Program-made: the position numbers and the translations under genes
Part shown: positions 8,036 to 16,259 of the stretch, piece by piece
Layout: every line of letters starts with the position of its first letter
Position numbering within the stretch: the stretch's first letter is position 1
Assembly: GCA_001701135.1 (NCBI GenBank)
Contig: DAAN01000022.1
Location: 1 to 35,279, forward strand
Length of the DNA stretch: 35,279 nucleotides
Reading direction: 5' to 3'
Source of the DNA: Bacteroidales bacterium H3
GTDB taxonomy: Bacteria > Bacteroidota > Bacteroidia > Bacteroidales > Muribaculaceae
Notes under the pieces: generated by a model
Databases searched by the model: none
Told to the model about the DNA's origin: nothing
What the model saw: the letters and a program-made list of their open reading frames with translations, nothing else

Positions 8036-8842
8036 TCACTGCGCCCTGAGCTGCCAGAACGCCACGGCCGAGGCGGCCGCCACATTCAGCGAATCCACAC
8101 CCCGGCTCATGGGGATGCGGGCGGTGTAGTCGGCCGCCGCCACGGTGGCCGCGGGAAGCCCCTCCCCCTCCGTGCCCATGATTATAGCCAGCCGCGGCTC
8201 GGCGCGGAGCGCGGCATCGTCGATGCTGACCGAGCGGTCGGTCAGCGCCATCGCCACAGTCTTCAGCCCCAATGAACGCAGCAGCGGCTGATAATCACCT
8301 GCGGGGAGAAATGCCCACGGCACCAGAAACACCGTGCCCATCGACACCCTCACCGCGCGCCGGTTAAGCGGGTCGCACGCCGTGGCGCTCAACAACACAC
8401 CGTCGATGCCCAGTGCCGCCGCCGAGCGGAAGATGGCTCCGATATTTGTGGTGTCGGTGACATCGTCGATGACACAAATGCGCCGGGCGTCGCGGCATAC
8501 CTGCTCGGGCGAGAGCGGTGCAGGCCGGCGCATGGCACACAGCACACCACGCGTGAGCGTATAGCCGGTAAGCCTCTCGAGCAGTTCGCGGCTACCGGTA
8601 TATACCGGCATATCGGGATTGGCGGCGATAATGTCGGCAGCGTCGCCGCTGATATGGCGCTCTTCGCAGAGCATCGACAGCGGACGGAGGCCCGCCGAGA
8701 GCGCCACCCTGATCACTTTGGGACTTTCAGCCACAAACATAGCGTCGGCGGGGCTGAGCCGGCTGCGCAGCTGTGCCTCGGTGAGACGCGCATAAGGCGC
8801 CACGCGGCAGTCGTCGAGAGTATCTATCTTTATCGTCGACAT
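8036..8842 (-). CDS. TrmH/SpoU-family RNA 2'-O-methyltransferase
   Basis: This 268-aa protein uses SAM to methylate a ribose 2'-OH in tRNA or rRNA; the exact site is not evident. The three SpoU motifs are present: NIGAIFRSAAALG (about 132-144), IIMGTEGEGL (about 220-229) and IPMSRGVDSLNVAAASA near the C-terminus, which form the trefoil knot and SAM site. The N-terminal 100 residues match the substrate-binding region of RlmB/TrmH-like enzymes (FVAESPKVIRVAL). The start at 8842 gives a family-like N-terminus. The gene is monocistronic, divergent from the glycosyltransferase and convergent with the TPM gene. Confidence 0.92.
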   Translation of the reverse strand: MSTIKIDTLDDCRVAPYARLTEAQLRSRLSPADAMFVAESPKVIRVALSAGLRPLSMLCEERHISGDAADIIAANPDMPVYTGSRELLERLTGYTLTRGVLCAMRRPAPLSPEQVCRDARRICVIDDVTDTTNIGAIFRSAAALGIDGVLLSATACDPLNRRAVRVSMGTVFLVPWAFLPAGDYQPLLRSLGLKTVAMALTDRSVSIDDAALRAEPRLAIIMGTEGEGLPAATVAAADYTARIPMSRGVDSLNVAAASAVAFWQLRAQ

Positions 8843-8869
8843 AAGTAACTGTTCAAAATTATTTTATAT

Positions 8870-8897
8870 TAACCGGTCTATTTATTTCGACCAGTTA
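8870..8897 (-). other. Stem-loop in the methyltransferase mRNA leader
   Basis: TAAC-C-GGTC (8870-8878) pairs with GACC-A-GTTA (8889-8897), giving eight pairs with one mismatch and a 10-base loop. It lies within the expected 5' leader of the leftward methyltransferase gene. No T-run follows it in that direction. Its function is unknown. Confidence 0.4.
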
Positions 8898-8925
8898 CTT
8901 AATAAAAAACAAATGATTCCGCAGA

Positions 8926-8933
8926 CAAATTTA
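8926..8933 (-). promoter_or_regulatory. Putative -7 box for the methyltransferase gene
   Basis: The minus strand reads TAAATTTG, fitting TAnnTTTG, 84 bases upstream of the start codon. No convincing -33 box is seen. Confidence 0.45.
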
Positions 8934-8976
8934 CGAAATATTTCACCGATATGCCCCTCCATGCCGAAAAAATCAC

Positions 8977-8984
8977 TAACTTTG
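8977..8984 (+). promoter_or_regulatory. Putative -7 box for the glycosyltransferase gene
   Basis: TAACTTTG lies 107 bases upstream of the glycosyltransferase ATG, leaving a leader of about 100 bases. The -33 region lacks a clear TTTG. Confidence 0.55.
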
Positions 8985-9091
8985 CCCACCGTTGCAATAT
9001 ATTCTGCAATCCCTACGTTAACTCAAAAGGATTCTTGCCTTATCCAAACCGGGGCACAGCAACAGCACCCCGCGCCTTAATCAGAAACTGA

Positions 9092-9997
9092 ATGAAACTG
9101 ACCGCGTCGATTGTAACATATAATACCGACTTCACCGAGCTGGCCCGGTGCCTGCATGCGTTGAAGCATGACGGCGCGGAACATGTTTACGTCATCGACA
9201 ACTCCCCGGCCGATCTCATCAGCGGATCTCTCGCTGAAGAGTTCGGCGATTTTACTGAATATATACCCCGACACGACAACCCGGGCTACGGTTCAGGGCA
9301 CAACATAGCGCTGCGCCGCGCCCTCGACGAGGGCACCCGCTATCATCTGGTGCTGAATTCCGACGTTTACTTCGACCCGGGCGTCCTTCCGGCCATCGCA
9401 GCCCACATGGACAGCCACCCCGAAGTTGGGATGCTGCAGCCTCAGATGGTGTTCCCCGACGGCAAGCCGCAGTTTGCCAGCCGCCTGCTCCCCACCCCCT
9501 TCGACCTGTTCGCGCGCTTCTTCTTCCCGAAAGCGCTGCGCCGCCGCGTCAGCCGCTATCTTGTCGACGACCGCCCTGCGGGGAAAGCGCTCAACATCCC
9601 CTATCTTCAGGGCAGCTTCATGTTTCTGCGCGTCGATACTCTGCGCCAAACCGGCATCTTCGACGAGCGTTACTTCCTCTATCTCGAGGACATCGATCTG
9701 TCGCGCCGCATCCATGCCGGCCACATCACTCTCTATTGGCCCGACGCCACCATCTGCCACATCCACCGCGCCGCCAGCCACCGCAGCCTGCGCATGTTTG
9801 CCATCCACACAATCAACATGTGCCGCTACTTCAACAAGTGGGGATGGTTTTTCGACAGGGAGCGCCGCAACTTCAACCGCTGCTTTCTCAAGCGGATGCA
9901 CACCCCGGCAGCCACCGCGCCGCTCCCGGCCAACGACAGCCGCGAAGCCCGCAAGGCGGCAGCCGCCAAAATTCTTGCAGATTCCAAAAAAATTTAG
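9092..9997 (+). CDS. Family 2 glycosyltransferase (rhamnosyltransferase-like)
   Basis: This 301-aa GT-A fold enzyme transfers a sugar from a nucleotide donor, probably in surface polysaccharide or glycan assembly. The N-terminus SIVTYNTD is typical of GT2, with an acidic DNSP motif near 36. DNPGYGSGHNIAL follows at about 62-74, and the donor/metal motif LNSDVYFDPG is near 86. FDERYFLYLEDIDLSRRI near residue 190-206 provides the catalytic acidic residues. There is no membrane segment except weak hydrophobic patches. It stands alone, not in a polysaccharide locus, so acceptor and sugar cannot be inferred. Its stop codon directly abuts the rpsF promoter. Confidence 0.88.
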   Translation: MKLTASIVTYNTDFTELARCLHALKHDGAEHVYVIDNSPADLISGSLAEEFGDFTEYIPRHDNPGYGSGHNIALRRALDEGTRYHLVLNSDVYFDPGVLPAIAAHMDSHPEVGMLQPQMVFPDGKPQFASRLLPTPFDLFARFFFPKALRRRVSRYLVDDRPAGKALNIPYLQGSFMFLRVDTLRQTGIFDERYFLYLEDIDLSRRIHAGHITLYWPDATICHIHRAASHRSLRMFAIHTINMCRYFNKWGWFFDRERRNFNRCFLKRMHTPAATAPLPANDSREARKAAAAKILADSKKI

Positions 9998-10005
9998 TAA
10001 CTTTG
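9975..10005 (+). promoter_or_regulatory. rpsF operon promoter
   Basis: TTG (9975-9977), 20 bases, then TAACTTTG (9998-10005). The -7 box begins on the base right after the TAG of the glycosyltransferase gene, and the -33 element is inside its coding region. The predicted start is near 10011, with a leader of about 58 bases. Confidence 0.75.
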
Positions 10006-10006
10006 C

Positions 10007-10043
10007 AGCCGGATCGGGCAAAACGCCCATTCGGCTCTTTTAA
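10007..10043 (+). promoter_or_regulatory. Hairpin plus T-rich tract in the rpsF leader
   Basis: AGCCG (10007-10011) pairs with CGGCT (10032-10036) and GGGC (10016-10019) with GCCC (10025-10028), with a small internal loop. CTTTTAATTCTTT follows. This looks like a weak attenuator or an S6:S18-type autoregulatory leader. The first bases may lie upstream of the transcription start, which would leave only the inner stem. Confidence 0.4.
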
Positions 10044-10069
10044 TTCTTTAAACATCAATAGTTTAACCA

Positions 10070-10447
10070 ATGAACCACTACGAAACCGTTTTCATTTTAA
10101 CTCCCGTTTTGTCTGATGCTCAGATGAAGGAAGCGGTAGAAAAGTTCACCAAAGTGCTCACCGACAACGGCGCCACCATCGTGAACGAAGAAATCTGGGG
10201 CCTGCGCAAGCTCGCCTACCCCATCGACAAGAAGTCTACCGGATTCTACTCCCTGGTTGAATTCGACGGCGATCCCACAATCGTCAAGAAAATCGAAACC
10301 GCATTCCGCCGCGACGAACGCGTGATCCGCTTCCTCGTATTCCGCAACGACAAATATGCCTGGGAATACGCTACCAAGCGCCGCTCACTCCGCGCCGGCA
10401 AAGCAGTCGAGACCGTTGAAGCCGCAGAAAAAGCTCCCGAAGCCTGA
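10070..10447 (+). CDS. rpsF: Ribosomal protein S6
   Basis: This 125-aa protein is the 30S subunit protein S6, which binds S18 on the platform of the small subunit. The family pattern is clear: [12 protein letters not shown] at the start, [16 protein letters not shown] around 45-60, and [15 protein letters not shown] near 85-98. A short Ala/Glu-rich tail ([13 protein letters not shown]) follows, common in Bacteroidetes. It heads the operon with rpsR and rplI, and a strong promoter and a leader hairpin lie just upstream. Confidence 0.98.
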   Translation: MNHYETVFILTPVLSDAQMKEAVEKFTKVLTDNGATIVNEEIWGLRKLAYPIDKKSTGFYSLVEFDGDPTIVKKIETAFRRDERVIRFLVFRNDKYAWEYATKRRSLRAGKAVETVEAAEKAPEA

Positions 10448-10508
10448 GGCCCGCACGTCCGACAATCCGTTTCTCTAAACTCAACCAAAAAGATTCCATC
10501 CAAATAAA

Positions 10509-10778
10509 ATGGCACAGACTAATTCTGAAATCCGCTATCTTACTCCCATGTCGGTCGACGTGAAGAAGAAAAAATACTGCCGCTTCAAACGTGCCGGCAT
10601 CAAATATATCGACTACAAGGATCCCGAATTCCTCAAGAAATTCCTCAACGAGCAGGGCAAAATCCTTCCCCGTCGCATCACCGGCACCTCGCTGAAGTTC
10701 CAGCGTCGCGTGGCTCAGGCCGTTAAGCGCGCCCGCCATCTGGCCCTCCTGCCCTTCGTAACCGACCTTATGAAATAA
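10509..10778 (+). CDS. rpsR: Ribosomal protein S18
   Basis: This 89-aa protein is the 30S partner of S6. Recognisable residues are [19 protein letters not shown] at about 19-37, then [31 protein letters not shown], the conserved basic RNA-binding part. Only one cysteine of the older zinc-type S18 motif is present (YCRFK), so it is the zinc-free form. It starts 61 bases after rpsF in the same operon. Confidence 0.98.
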   Translation: MAQTNSEIRYLTPMSVDVKKKKYCRFKRAGIKYIDYKDPEFLKKFLNEQGKILPRRITGTSLKFQRRVAQAVKRARHLALLPFVTDLMK

Positions 10779-10826
10779 GCCAACGGCTCAGTTTAACCCA
10801 CCAATCAATTCAATCAGTCCACAACT

Positions 10827-11270
10827 ATGCAGATCATATTGAAAGAAGACGTGCGCGGCCTTGGCTACAAGGACGACGTCGTAGAAGTAAAGCCCGGCTA
10901 TGGCCGCAACTACCTCATTCCCCAGGGCAAAGCCGTGATCGCCAACAGCTCCAACCTCCGCCAGCTTGAGGAGAACAAGCGCCAGCAGGCTCACAAGATT
11001 GCCAAAATCAAAGCCGACGCAGAAGCTCTCGCAGCTCAGCTCGAAGGCGTTGCCCTCACCATCGGCGCCAAGGCTGCAGCCAACGGCACCATCTTCGGCT
11101 CGGTCAACAGCATCCAGATCGCCGACGCCCTCGAGGCTCTCGGCCACAAGATCGACCGCAAGATCATCGAAATCAAAGACACCGTCAAGGAAGTCGGCAA
11201 ATACAACGCCAAACTTCACCTCCACAAAGAGGTCACTGTCGAGATTCCCTTCGAAGTCGTTGCTGAATAA
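10827..11270 (+). CDS. rplI: Ribosomal protein L9
   Basis: This 147-aa 50S protein has the standard two-domain architecture. The N-terminal domain starts MQIILKEDVRGLGYKDDVVEVKPGYGRNYLIPQGKA, and a long helix (LEENKRQQAHKIAKIKADAEA) leads to the C-terminal domain with ANGTIFGSVNSIQIADAL. Full length for the family. It is the last gene of the rpsF operon, followed by a hairpin cluster and a clear terminator. Confidence 0.98.
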   Translation: MQIILKEDVRGLGYKDDVVEVKPGYGRNYLIPQGKAVIANSSNLRQLEENKRQQAHKIAKIKADAEALAAQLEGVALTIGAKAAANGTIFGSVNSIQIADALEALGHKIDRKIIEIKDTVKEVGKYNAKLHLHKEVTVEIPFEVVAE

Positions 11271-11271
11271 C

Positions 11272-11293
11272 AGCTTGTTAAAACAAACAAGCT
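11272..11293 (+). other. Perfect hairpin right after rplI
   Basis: AGCTTGTT (11272-11279) pairs perfectly with AACAAGCT (11286-11293) around a 6-base A-rich loop, starting two bases after the rplI stop. No T-run follows, so an mRNA-end stabiliser is more likely than a terminator. A related CAAGCT/AGCTTG dyad lies at 11565-11587. Confidence 0.55.
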
Positions 11294-11367
11294 CCGTCAG
11301 AGCAGCGCGCTGCCCCCGCGGCAGCAAAGCCGCCTGATGATTCAGCAGACAAAAAATATTTCCCCCG

Positions 11368-11399
11368 TTCCCCCCGCAACACCCCTCCAGGGGGGAACA
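11368..11399 (+). other. GTTCCCCCC/GGGGGGAAC inverted repeat
   Basis: Perfect 9-bp arms (11368-11376 and 11391-11399) surround a 14-base loop. An alternative inner hairpin CCCCT/AGGGG at 11383-11394 competes with it. The minus strand carries several G-runs of 4 to 6 here and could form a quadruplex. It may be a REP-like element; I could not find a second full copy in this window. Confidence 0.6.
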
Positions 11400-11415
11400 C
11401 ACAATCCCCAACGGA

Positions 11416-11450
11416 AAGCCGGTATGCGTGAGCATGCCGGCTTTTATTTT
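11416..11450 (+). terminator. Intrinsic terminator of the rpsF-rpsR-rplI operon
   Basis: AAGCCGGTATGC (11416-11427) pairs with GCATGCCGGCTT (11432-11443) through 12 positions, one of them G-T. The tetraloop is GTGA, a GNRA type. TTATTTT follows directly. This is the clearest terminator in the window. Confidence 0.88.
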
Positions 11451-11612
11451 GCACATATGCCGTCTTTTTCAGATGACTACGTAAAACAGCACACACGTCC
11501 GAAGTGACCAACCGCCTGAACTTTCGCCGATTCACATTTGTTAAAGAAGTAAAAACAGTTTCCGCAAGCTGCAAATTCAAAAGCTTGTTTAATAATCAAA
11601 ACTAATTGCCTT

Positions 11613-11837
11613 ATGTCAGAAAGCATGGAACGGCGCGAACGCCGCATTGAAAAGATTCGTGAAAACGACCCCGGTTTCATCGCACCCGAAAGCGGCCGCC
11701 GGAAAAAACGGGGAGCAAGTTTCTGGATGTATGTGGGTGTGGCAGTCCTCATCATCCTGCTTCTGGTGTGGATTTCCATCGCAGAGTTCACCGGTGACAC
11801 CGATGTGAACATGATCAACCCCGGCATGTTCATGTAG
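11613..11837 (+). CDS. Small single-span membrane protein, unknown function
   Basis: This 74-aa predicted protein has a very charged N-terminal half (MSESMERRERRIEKIREND, then GRRKKRG) and one hydrophobic helix at about 38-58 (FWMYVGVAVLIILLLVWISI), followed by a short acidic/polar tail ending NPGMFM. Positive charges before the helix predict an N-in orientation. GC-rich codon use resembles the neighbours. It sits alone between the ribosomal operon terminator and the parE promoter. I do not recognise a family. No exact TAnnTTTG box was found in the 160 bases upstream, so its expression is not proven. Confidence 0.6.
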   Translation: MSESMERRERRIEKIRENDPGFIAPESGRRKKRGASFWMYVGVAVLIILLLVWISIAEFTGDTDVNMINPGMFM

Positions 11838-11868
11838 GCTCCACGCGGCTCGCGGCTGTGTCGGCTGA

Positions 11869-11900
11869 TTTGCTTTTTTAGCGCGAATTTTGTACTTTTG
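11869..11900 (+). promoter_or_regulatory. parE promoter
   Basis: TTTG (11869-11872), 20 bases, then TACTTTTG (11893-11900): a full match to the Bacteroidetes consensus. The ATG of parE is 26 bases further on. Confidence 0.8.
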
Positions 11901-11926
11901 CATAGAAATCAGCCAACCAGCACGCC

Positions 11927-13897
11927 ATGAACGATGATATGACCAATCTGCCCGACGACAACACTCTCGACTTCGACCACGCCGCCCCCGCGCCCGTGGA
12001 AGCAACCTACACCGAGGAGGAAATCAAGACCCTCGACTGGCGCGAACATCTGCGCCTGCGTCCGGGCATGTACATCGGCAAGCTCGGCGACGGCTCGAAG
12101 AGCGACGACGGCATCTATGTGCTCATCAAGGAGGTGGCCGACAACGCCATCGACGAATTCATGATGGGCTACGGGCGGCGCATCGACATCACCTACAACG
12201 AGACCTCGGTGTCGGTGCGCGACTTCGGCCGCGGCATCCCTCTGGGGAAACTCGTCGACGTGGCTTCGATCATCAACACCGGCGCGAAATACGACAACAA
12301 GGCTTTCAAGAAATCGGTCGGTCTCAACGGTGTAGGCATAAAAGCCGTCAACGCCCTCAGCACCGGCTTCGTGATCCAGTCGAACCGCGACGGCATGGCG
12401 CGCCGGGCCTCATTCTCGCGCGCTATCCTACTGGAGCAGACCGACGATTTTCCCACCGACGAACCCAACGGCACCTACGTGGAGTTCACCCCCGATGCCG
12501 AGCTGTTCCGCAACTATGCCTTCAATCCCGAGTTTATCGAGACCATGGTGCGCAACTACACCTACCTCAACACCGGGCTTGAAATCTACCTCAACGGGCG
12601 CCGTTACTTCAGCCGCAACGGACTGCTCGACCTGCTGAAGGCCAATCTCACCAAAGATCCTCTCTACCCTATCATCCATCTCCGTGGCGAAGACATCGAG
12701 GTGGCCATTACCCACGCCAACCAGTATGGCGAGGAGTATTACTCGTTTGTCAACGGCCAGTTCACCACCCAGGGAGGCACCCATCTGGCAGCCTTCAAAG
12801 AGAGCGTGTCGCGCACCGTAAAAGATTATTTCGCCAAGAATTTCGAATACTCCGACATCCGCTCAGGCATGGTCGCCGCCATTTCGGTCAAGGCCGAAAA
12901 CCCCGAGTTTGACTCGCAGACAAAGACCAAATTCACCTCGCGCGACATCGGACCCGACGGTCCAACCGTAGCGAAGTTTGTCAGCGACTTCCTCAAAAAG
13001 GAGCTGGACGACTACCTCCACAAAAATCTCGACACAGCCCAGACCCTCCTGAAAAAAATTCAGGAGAGCGAGCAGGCCCGCAAAGCCATGTCGGGCATCA
13101 CAAAGCAGGCGCGCGAACGGGCAAAAAAAGTCAACCTCAACAACAACAAGCTGCGCGACTGCCGCGTGCATCTCAACGACGCCCGCGGCGACGAGAAGAA
13201 GAAACTCGCCTCGAGCATCTTCCTCACCGAGGGCGACTCGGCCTCCGGCTCAATCACAAAAATCCGCGACGTGGAGACTCAGGCCGTGTTCTCGCTTCGC
13301 GGCAAGCCCCTCAACTCCTACGGCATGGCCCGCAAGGTGGTCTATGAAAACGAGGAATTCAACCTTCTCCAGGCCGCGCTCAACATCGAGGAGGGACTCG
13401 AAGGCCTGCGCTACAACAATGTGATCATCGCCACCGATGCCGACGTCGACGGCATGCACATACGCCTGCTGCTGCTCACATTCTTCCTACAGTTCTTCCC
13501 CGACCTGGTGAAGAAAGGACACGTCTATGTGCTGCAGACGCCCCTGTTCCGCGTGCGCGACGACCGGGCCGTGCGCCGGGCAAAAAAGAAGAAAACCACA
13601 TCGGCCGACGGAGAGCTGAAAGACTCATATTACTGCTACTCCGACCAGGAGCGCATCGATGCCATAGCCCGATTCGGCAACCATGCCGAAATCACCCGTT
13701 TCAAAGGTCTCGGCGAAATCTCGGCCGACGAGTTCCGCGAATTCATCGGCCCCGACATGCGCCTCGACCGCGTGACACTCCGCAAGGAGGACTCGGTGGG
13801 CGATCTGCTCGATTTCTACATGGGCAAGAACACCTCCACCCGCGCCAACTTCATCATCGACAACCTGGTTGTGGAGGATGACTCGCAGATTTCATAA
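11927..13897 (+). CDS. parE: DNA topoisomerase IV subunit B
   Basis: This 656-aa ATPase subunit of a type IIA topoisomerase works with ParC to decatenate chromosomes. The GHKL ATP site reads [10 protein letters not shown] (about 68-77), RDFGRGIP (about 97) and [14 protein letters not shown] (about 131-144), the form seen in Bacteroidetes ParE rather than the GGLHGVG of GyrB. The TOPRIM domain has TEGDSASGS near 435 and DADVDG near 504. [11 protein letters not shown] is in the position that is PLRGKILN in relatives. The acidic N-terminal 30 residues ([12 protein letters not shown]) are an extension. parC is not in this window. coaD and the S41 protease follow on the same strand. Confidence 0.94.
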   Translation: MNDDMTNLPDDNTLDFDHAAPAPVEATYTEEEIKTLDWREHLRLRPGMYIGKLGDGSKSDDGIYVLIKEVADNAIDEFMMGYGRRIDITYNETSVSVRDFGRGIPLGKLVDVASIINTGAKYDNKAFKKSVGLNGVGIKAVNALSTGFVIQSNRDGMARRASFSRAILLEQTDDFPTDEPNGTYVEFTPDAELFRNYAFNPEFIETMVRNYTYLNTGLEIYLNGRRYFSRNGLLDLLKANLTKDPLYPIIHLRGEDIEVAITHANQYGEEYYSFVNGQFTTQGGTHLAAFKESVSRTVKDYFAKNFEYSDIRSGMVAAISVKAENPEFDSQTKTKFTSRDIGPDGPTVAKFVSDFLKKELDDYLHKNLDTAQTLLKKIQESEQARKAMSGITKQARERAKKVNLNNNKLRDCRVHLNDARGDEKKKLASSIFLTEGDSASGSITKIRDVETQAVFSLRGKPLNSYGMARKVVYENEEFNLLQAALNIEEGLEGLRYNNVIIATDADVDGMHIRLLLLTFFLQFFPDLVKKGHVYVLQTPLFRVRDDRAVRRAKKKKTTSADGELKDSYYCYSDQERIDAIARFGNHAEITRFKGLGEISADEFREFIGPDMRLDRVTLRKEDSVGDLLDFYMGKNTSTRANFIIDNLVVEDDSQIS

Positions 13898-14003
13898 AAA
13901 ATTATAAAAGCCCGTCACGCATTAAACAATTCCTGTCCATCAGACTCTAAACTGTAATCCGCTATAAACAATAGGTACCCTCAAAGTTGTTAGATAATTA
14001 GGT

Positions 14004-14477
14004 ATGGCAGACAACAGCCTCGGGCGCATCGCGCTTTTCACCGGTTCGTTTGACCCCTTCACCATCGGCCACAAGTCGATTGTCGACCGGGGTCTGCAGA
14101 TCTTCGACAAAGTGATTGTGGCCATCGGCACCAACAACGCCAAACAGTCATGGCTACCGCTTGAAAAGCGTATCGAGGCAATCCGCTCGCTCTATGCCGG
14201 CAATCCCGCGGTGGAAGTCGTCACATTTGACACCCTCGCCGTCGAAGCCGCCCGCCGGTGGGGAGCCACATGGATTCTGCGCGGTGCGCGCACAGCAGCC
14301 GACTTCGACTACGAGCGCAACATGGCCGACGTGAACCGCACACTGATTCCCGGCTACCCGGTCGAGACACTCATCCTCCCTGCCCCCCCGGAACTGGCAG
14401 CCGTAAGTTCCTCGCTCGTGCGCGAGCTGGCCGCATTCCACGCCGACTACAGCCGCTACCTGCCCCGCCCGCTCTGA
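14004..14477 (+). CDS. coaD: Phosphopantetheine adenylyltransferase
   Basis: This 157-aa enzyme catalyses the fourth step of coenzyme A synthesis, 4'-phosphopantetheine plus ATP to dephospho-CoA. The nucleotidyltransferase motif TIGH is at residues 20-23 after FTGSFDPF, ILRGARTAADFDYE lies around 92-105, and the ISSTxVR-type motif reads VSSSLVRE near 133. Full family length. It lies 106 bases after parE with no clear promoter between, and 33 bases before the S41 protease gene. Confidence 0.97.
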   Translation: MADNSLGRIALFTGSFDPFTIGHKSIVDRGLQIFDKVIVAIGTNNAKQSWLPLEKRIEAIRSLYAGNPAVEVVTFDTLAVEAARRWGATWILRGARTAADFDYERNMADVNRTLIPGYPVETLILPAPPELAAVSSSLVRELAAFHADYSRYLPRPL

Positions 14478-14510
14478 CCCTCGTTCTCCATCTTCAACGT
14501 TTCAAACACT

Positions 14511-16184
14511 ATGACATCTCTGAAACTGAAATTCCTTCTGCTCCTGTGCTCCGTTTTCGCTCTGCTGTGCGCTCCCGCCGCTTCAAGCCAGAGCATCCTC
14601 GACGCTCTGCTCGGCCGCCGCGCCCAGCAGGGACCCGTGCAGATTCCCGCCGCCAACAAGATAGCCCAGGCCGAGAAAATAATCGAGCAGTGCTATGTCG
14701 ACACCGTCAACACCAACCAGCTCGCCGAAGAGGCCATCAAGGCCATGCTCGCCACCCTCGATCCCCACTCCACCTATTCCGACCCCGAGGAGACCAAGGA
14801 ACTGACCACCCCTCTCGACGGCAATTTCTCAGGCATCGGCATACAGTTCAACATGCTCAACGACACCCTCTACGTGATCCAGACCACAGCCGGAGGCCCC
14901 TCGGAAAAAGTGGGCATCCTCCCCGGCGACCGTCTGATCATGGCCAACGACTCGGTGCTCTCGGGCGTGAAACGTCCCAACTCGGCCATCATCAAGCTGC
15001 TCCGCGGCCCCAAAGGCACACCCGTGAGGCTGAAAGTGCTCCGCAAAGGTGTGAAGCAGCCCCTCGACTTCCTCGTCATCCGCGACGACATCCCCGTCTA
15101 CTCGGTCGACGCCGCATACATGGCCGACCCCACCACGGGCTATATCCGCCTGTCGCGCTTTGCCGAATCCACTCCCCGCGAAATATGGGAGGCCATGCAG
15201 AAACTCGAACAGCAAGGGATGAAAAACCTTGTGCTCGACCTCCAGGATAATGGCGGCGGCCTCCTCGGCGCTGCCAACGATGTGGCATCGACATTCCTCA
15301 ACGCCGGCGACCTGGTGGTCTACACCAAATCGCCGTCGATGGGCGACCAGTATTATGGCGCCGAGCGCAACGGCTACTTCCGCGACGGCCGCGTGGTGGT
15401 TCTCGTCAACCAATACTCCGCTTCGGCATCGGAAATCACCGCAGGCGCGCTTCAGGACAACGACCGCGGCGTGATTGTAGGCCGCCGCACCTTCGGCAAA
15501 GGTCTGGTGCAGCGCCCGTTCCCCTTCCCCGACGGCTCCATGATCCGTCTCACCGTGTCGAAATATTACACCCCCTCGGGCCGCTGCATCCAGAAACCCT
15601 ACAAACGGGGCGACGAGGAGGATTACCGCATGGATATGCTCCACCGCTATGAAGCCGGAGAATTCTCCTCGGCCGACTCGGTGCACTTCTCGGAAAACGA
15701 ACGCTTCGAGACCATCCGCTCGCACCGCACAGTCTATGGCGGCGGCGGCATCATGCCCGACGTCTTTGTGCCCGTCGACACCACAGGCTACAGCGACTAC
15801 TACCGCGACCTCACTGCCCGTGGCGTCATCAACCGCTTCAGCATCGAATATGTCGACGCCAACCGCAAACAGCTCAAAAAGAAATTCCCCACCGAGGATG
15901 ACTTTATCCGCGATTTCACCGTCACCCCCGATATGCTCGAGCACCTCGTGGCGCTTGGCGAAAAAGACTCCATAAAGCCCGCTCCCGAGCAGCTGGAGGT
16001 GTCAAAACCTGTTATCGAAGCCATCCTGAAAGGACTTATCGGGCGCGACCTCTTCGAGCAGCAGACCTACTACAAGGTGGTCAACCCCGTGCTCAACCCG
16101 GTGTTTGTGCGCGGCGTGGCCATCGTGAACGACCCTGCCGAATATTACCGACTGCTCTCGCCCGAAGGCTCCAAACGCAAATAA
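14511..16184 (+). CDS. S41 family C-terminal processing protease
   Basis: This 557-aa exported serine protease begins with a signal peptide (MTSLKLKFLLLLCSVFALLCAPAASS cut into short parts: hydrophobic core at 5-20). The helical region follows, with a PDZ domain at about 95-185 (FSGIGIQFN, GILPGDRLIMAND, LLRGPKGTPVRL). The catalytic core has YSASASE with the predicted nucleophile Ser305, and FGKGLVQ with Lys330 and Gln334. The spacing of 25 and 4 residues equals that of CtpB, so the Ser/Lys dyad looks intact. A long C-terminal domain after 400 is typical of Bacteroidetes members. It acts in the periplasm on unknown substrates, perhaps envelope proteins. It is likely co-transcribed with coaD. 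Confidence 0.93.
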   Translation: MTSLKLKFLLLLCSVFALLCAPAASSQSILDALLGRRAQQGPVQIPAANKIAQAEKIIEQCYVDTVNTNQLAEEAIKAMLATLDPHSTYSDPEETKELTTPLDGNFSGIGIQFNMLNDTLYVIQTTAGGPSEKVGILPGDRLIMANDSVLSGVKRPNSAIIKLLRGPKGTPVRLKVLRKGVKQPLDFLVIRDDIPVYSVDAAYMADPTTGYIRLSRFAESTPREIWEAMQKLEQQGMKNLVLDLQDNGGGLLGAANDVASTFLNAGDLVVYTKSPSMGDQYYGAERNGYFRDGRVVVLVNQYSASASEITAGALQDNDRGVIVGRRTFGKGLVQRPFPFPDGSMIRLTVSKYYTPSGRCIQKPYKRGDEEDYRMDMLHRYEAGEFSSADSVHFSENERFETIRSHRTVYGGGGIMPDVFVPVDTTGYSDYYRDLTARGVINRFSIEYVDANRKQLKKKFPTEDDFIRDFTVTPDMLEHLVALGEKDSIKPAPEQLEVSKPVIEAILKGLIGRDLFEQQTYYKVVNPVLNPVFVRGVAIVNDPAEYYRLLSPEGSKRK

Positions 16185-16216
16185 TTGTTAACGCTACCCC
16201 GCTTTGACACTAACCC

Positions 16217-16250
16217 TTTGCGCTCGACAACCCCGAAAGCGCTAACTTTG
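16217..16250 (+). promoter_or_regulatory. Promoter close to the acyl-CoA ligase start codon
   Basis: TAACTTTG (16243-16250) ends nine bases before the ATG at 16260, with TTTG at 16217-16220 (spacing 22, slightly long). The usual start point 5-9 bases past the box falls at or just before the ATG, so the mRNA would be leaderless or nearly so. Confidence 0.6.
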
Positions 16251-16259
16251 CACCCGATT

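Noticed and set aside
11341..11410. A possible CRISPR-like or insertion-sequence end from the C/G-run inverted repeat
   Set aside because: Only one copy is present, there are no spacers, no transposase fragment and no target duplication.
14829..15944. A 371-codon minus-strand frame inside the S41 protease gene
   Set aside because: Antisense shadow; the plus strand has signal peptide, PDZ and catalytic motifs in order.
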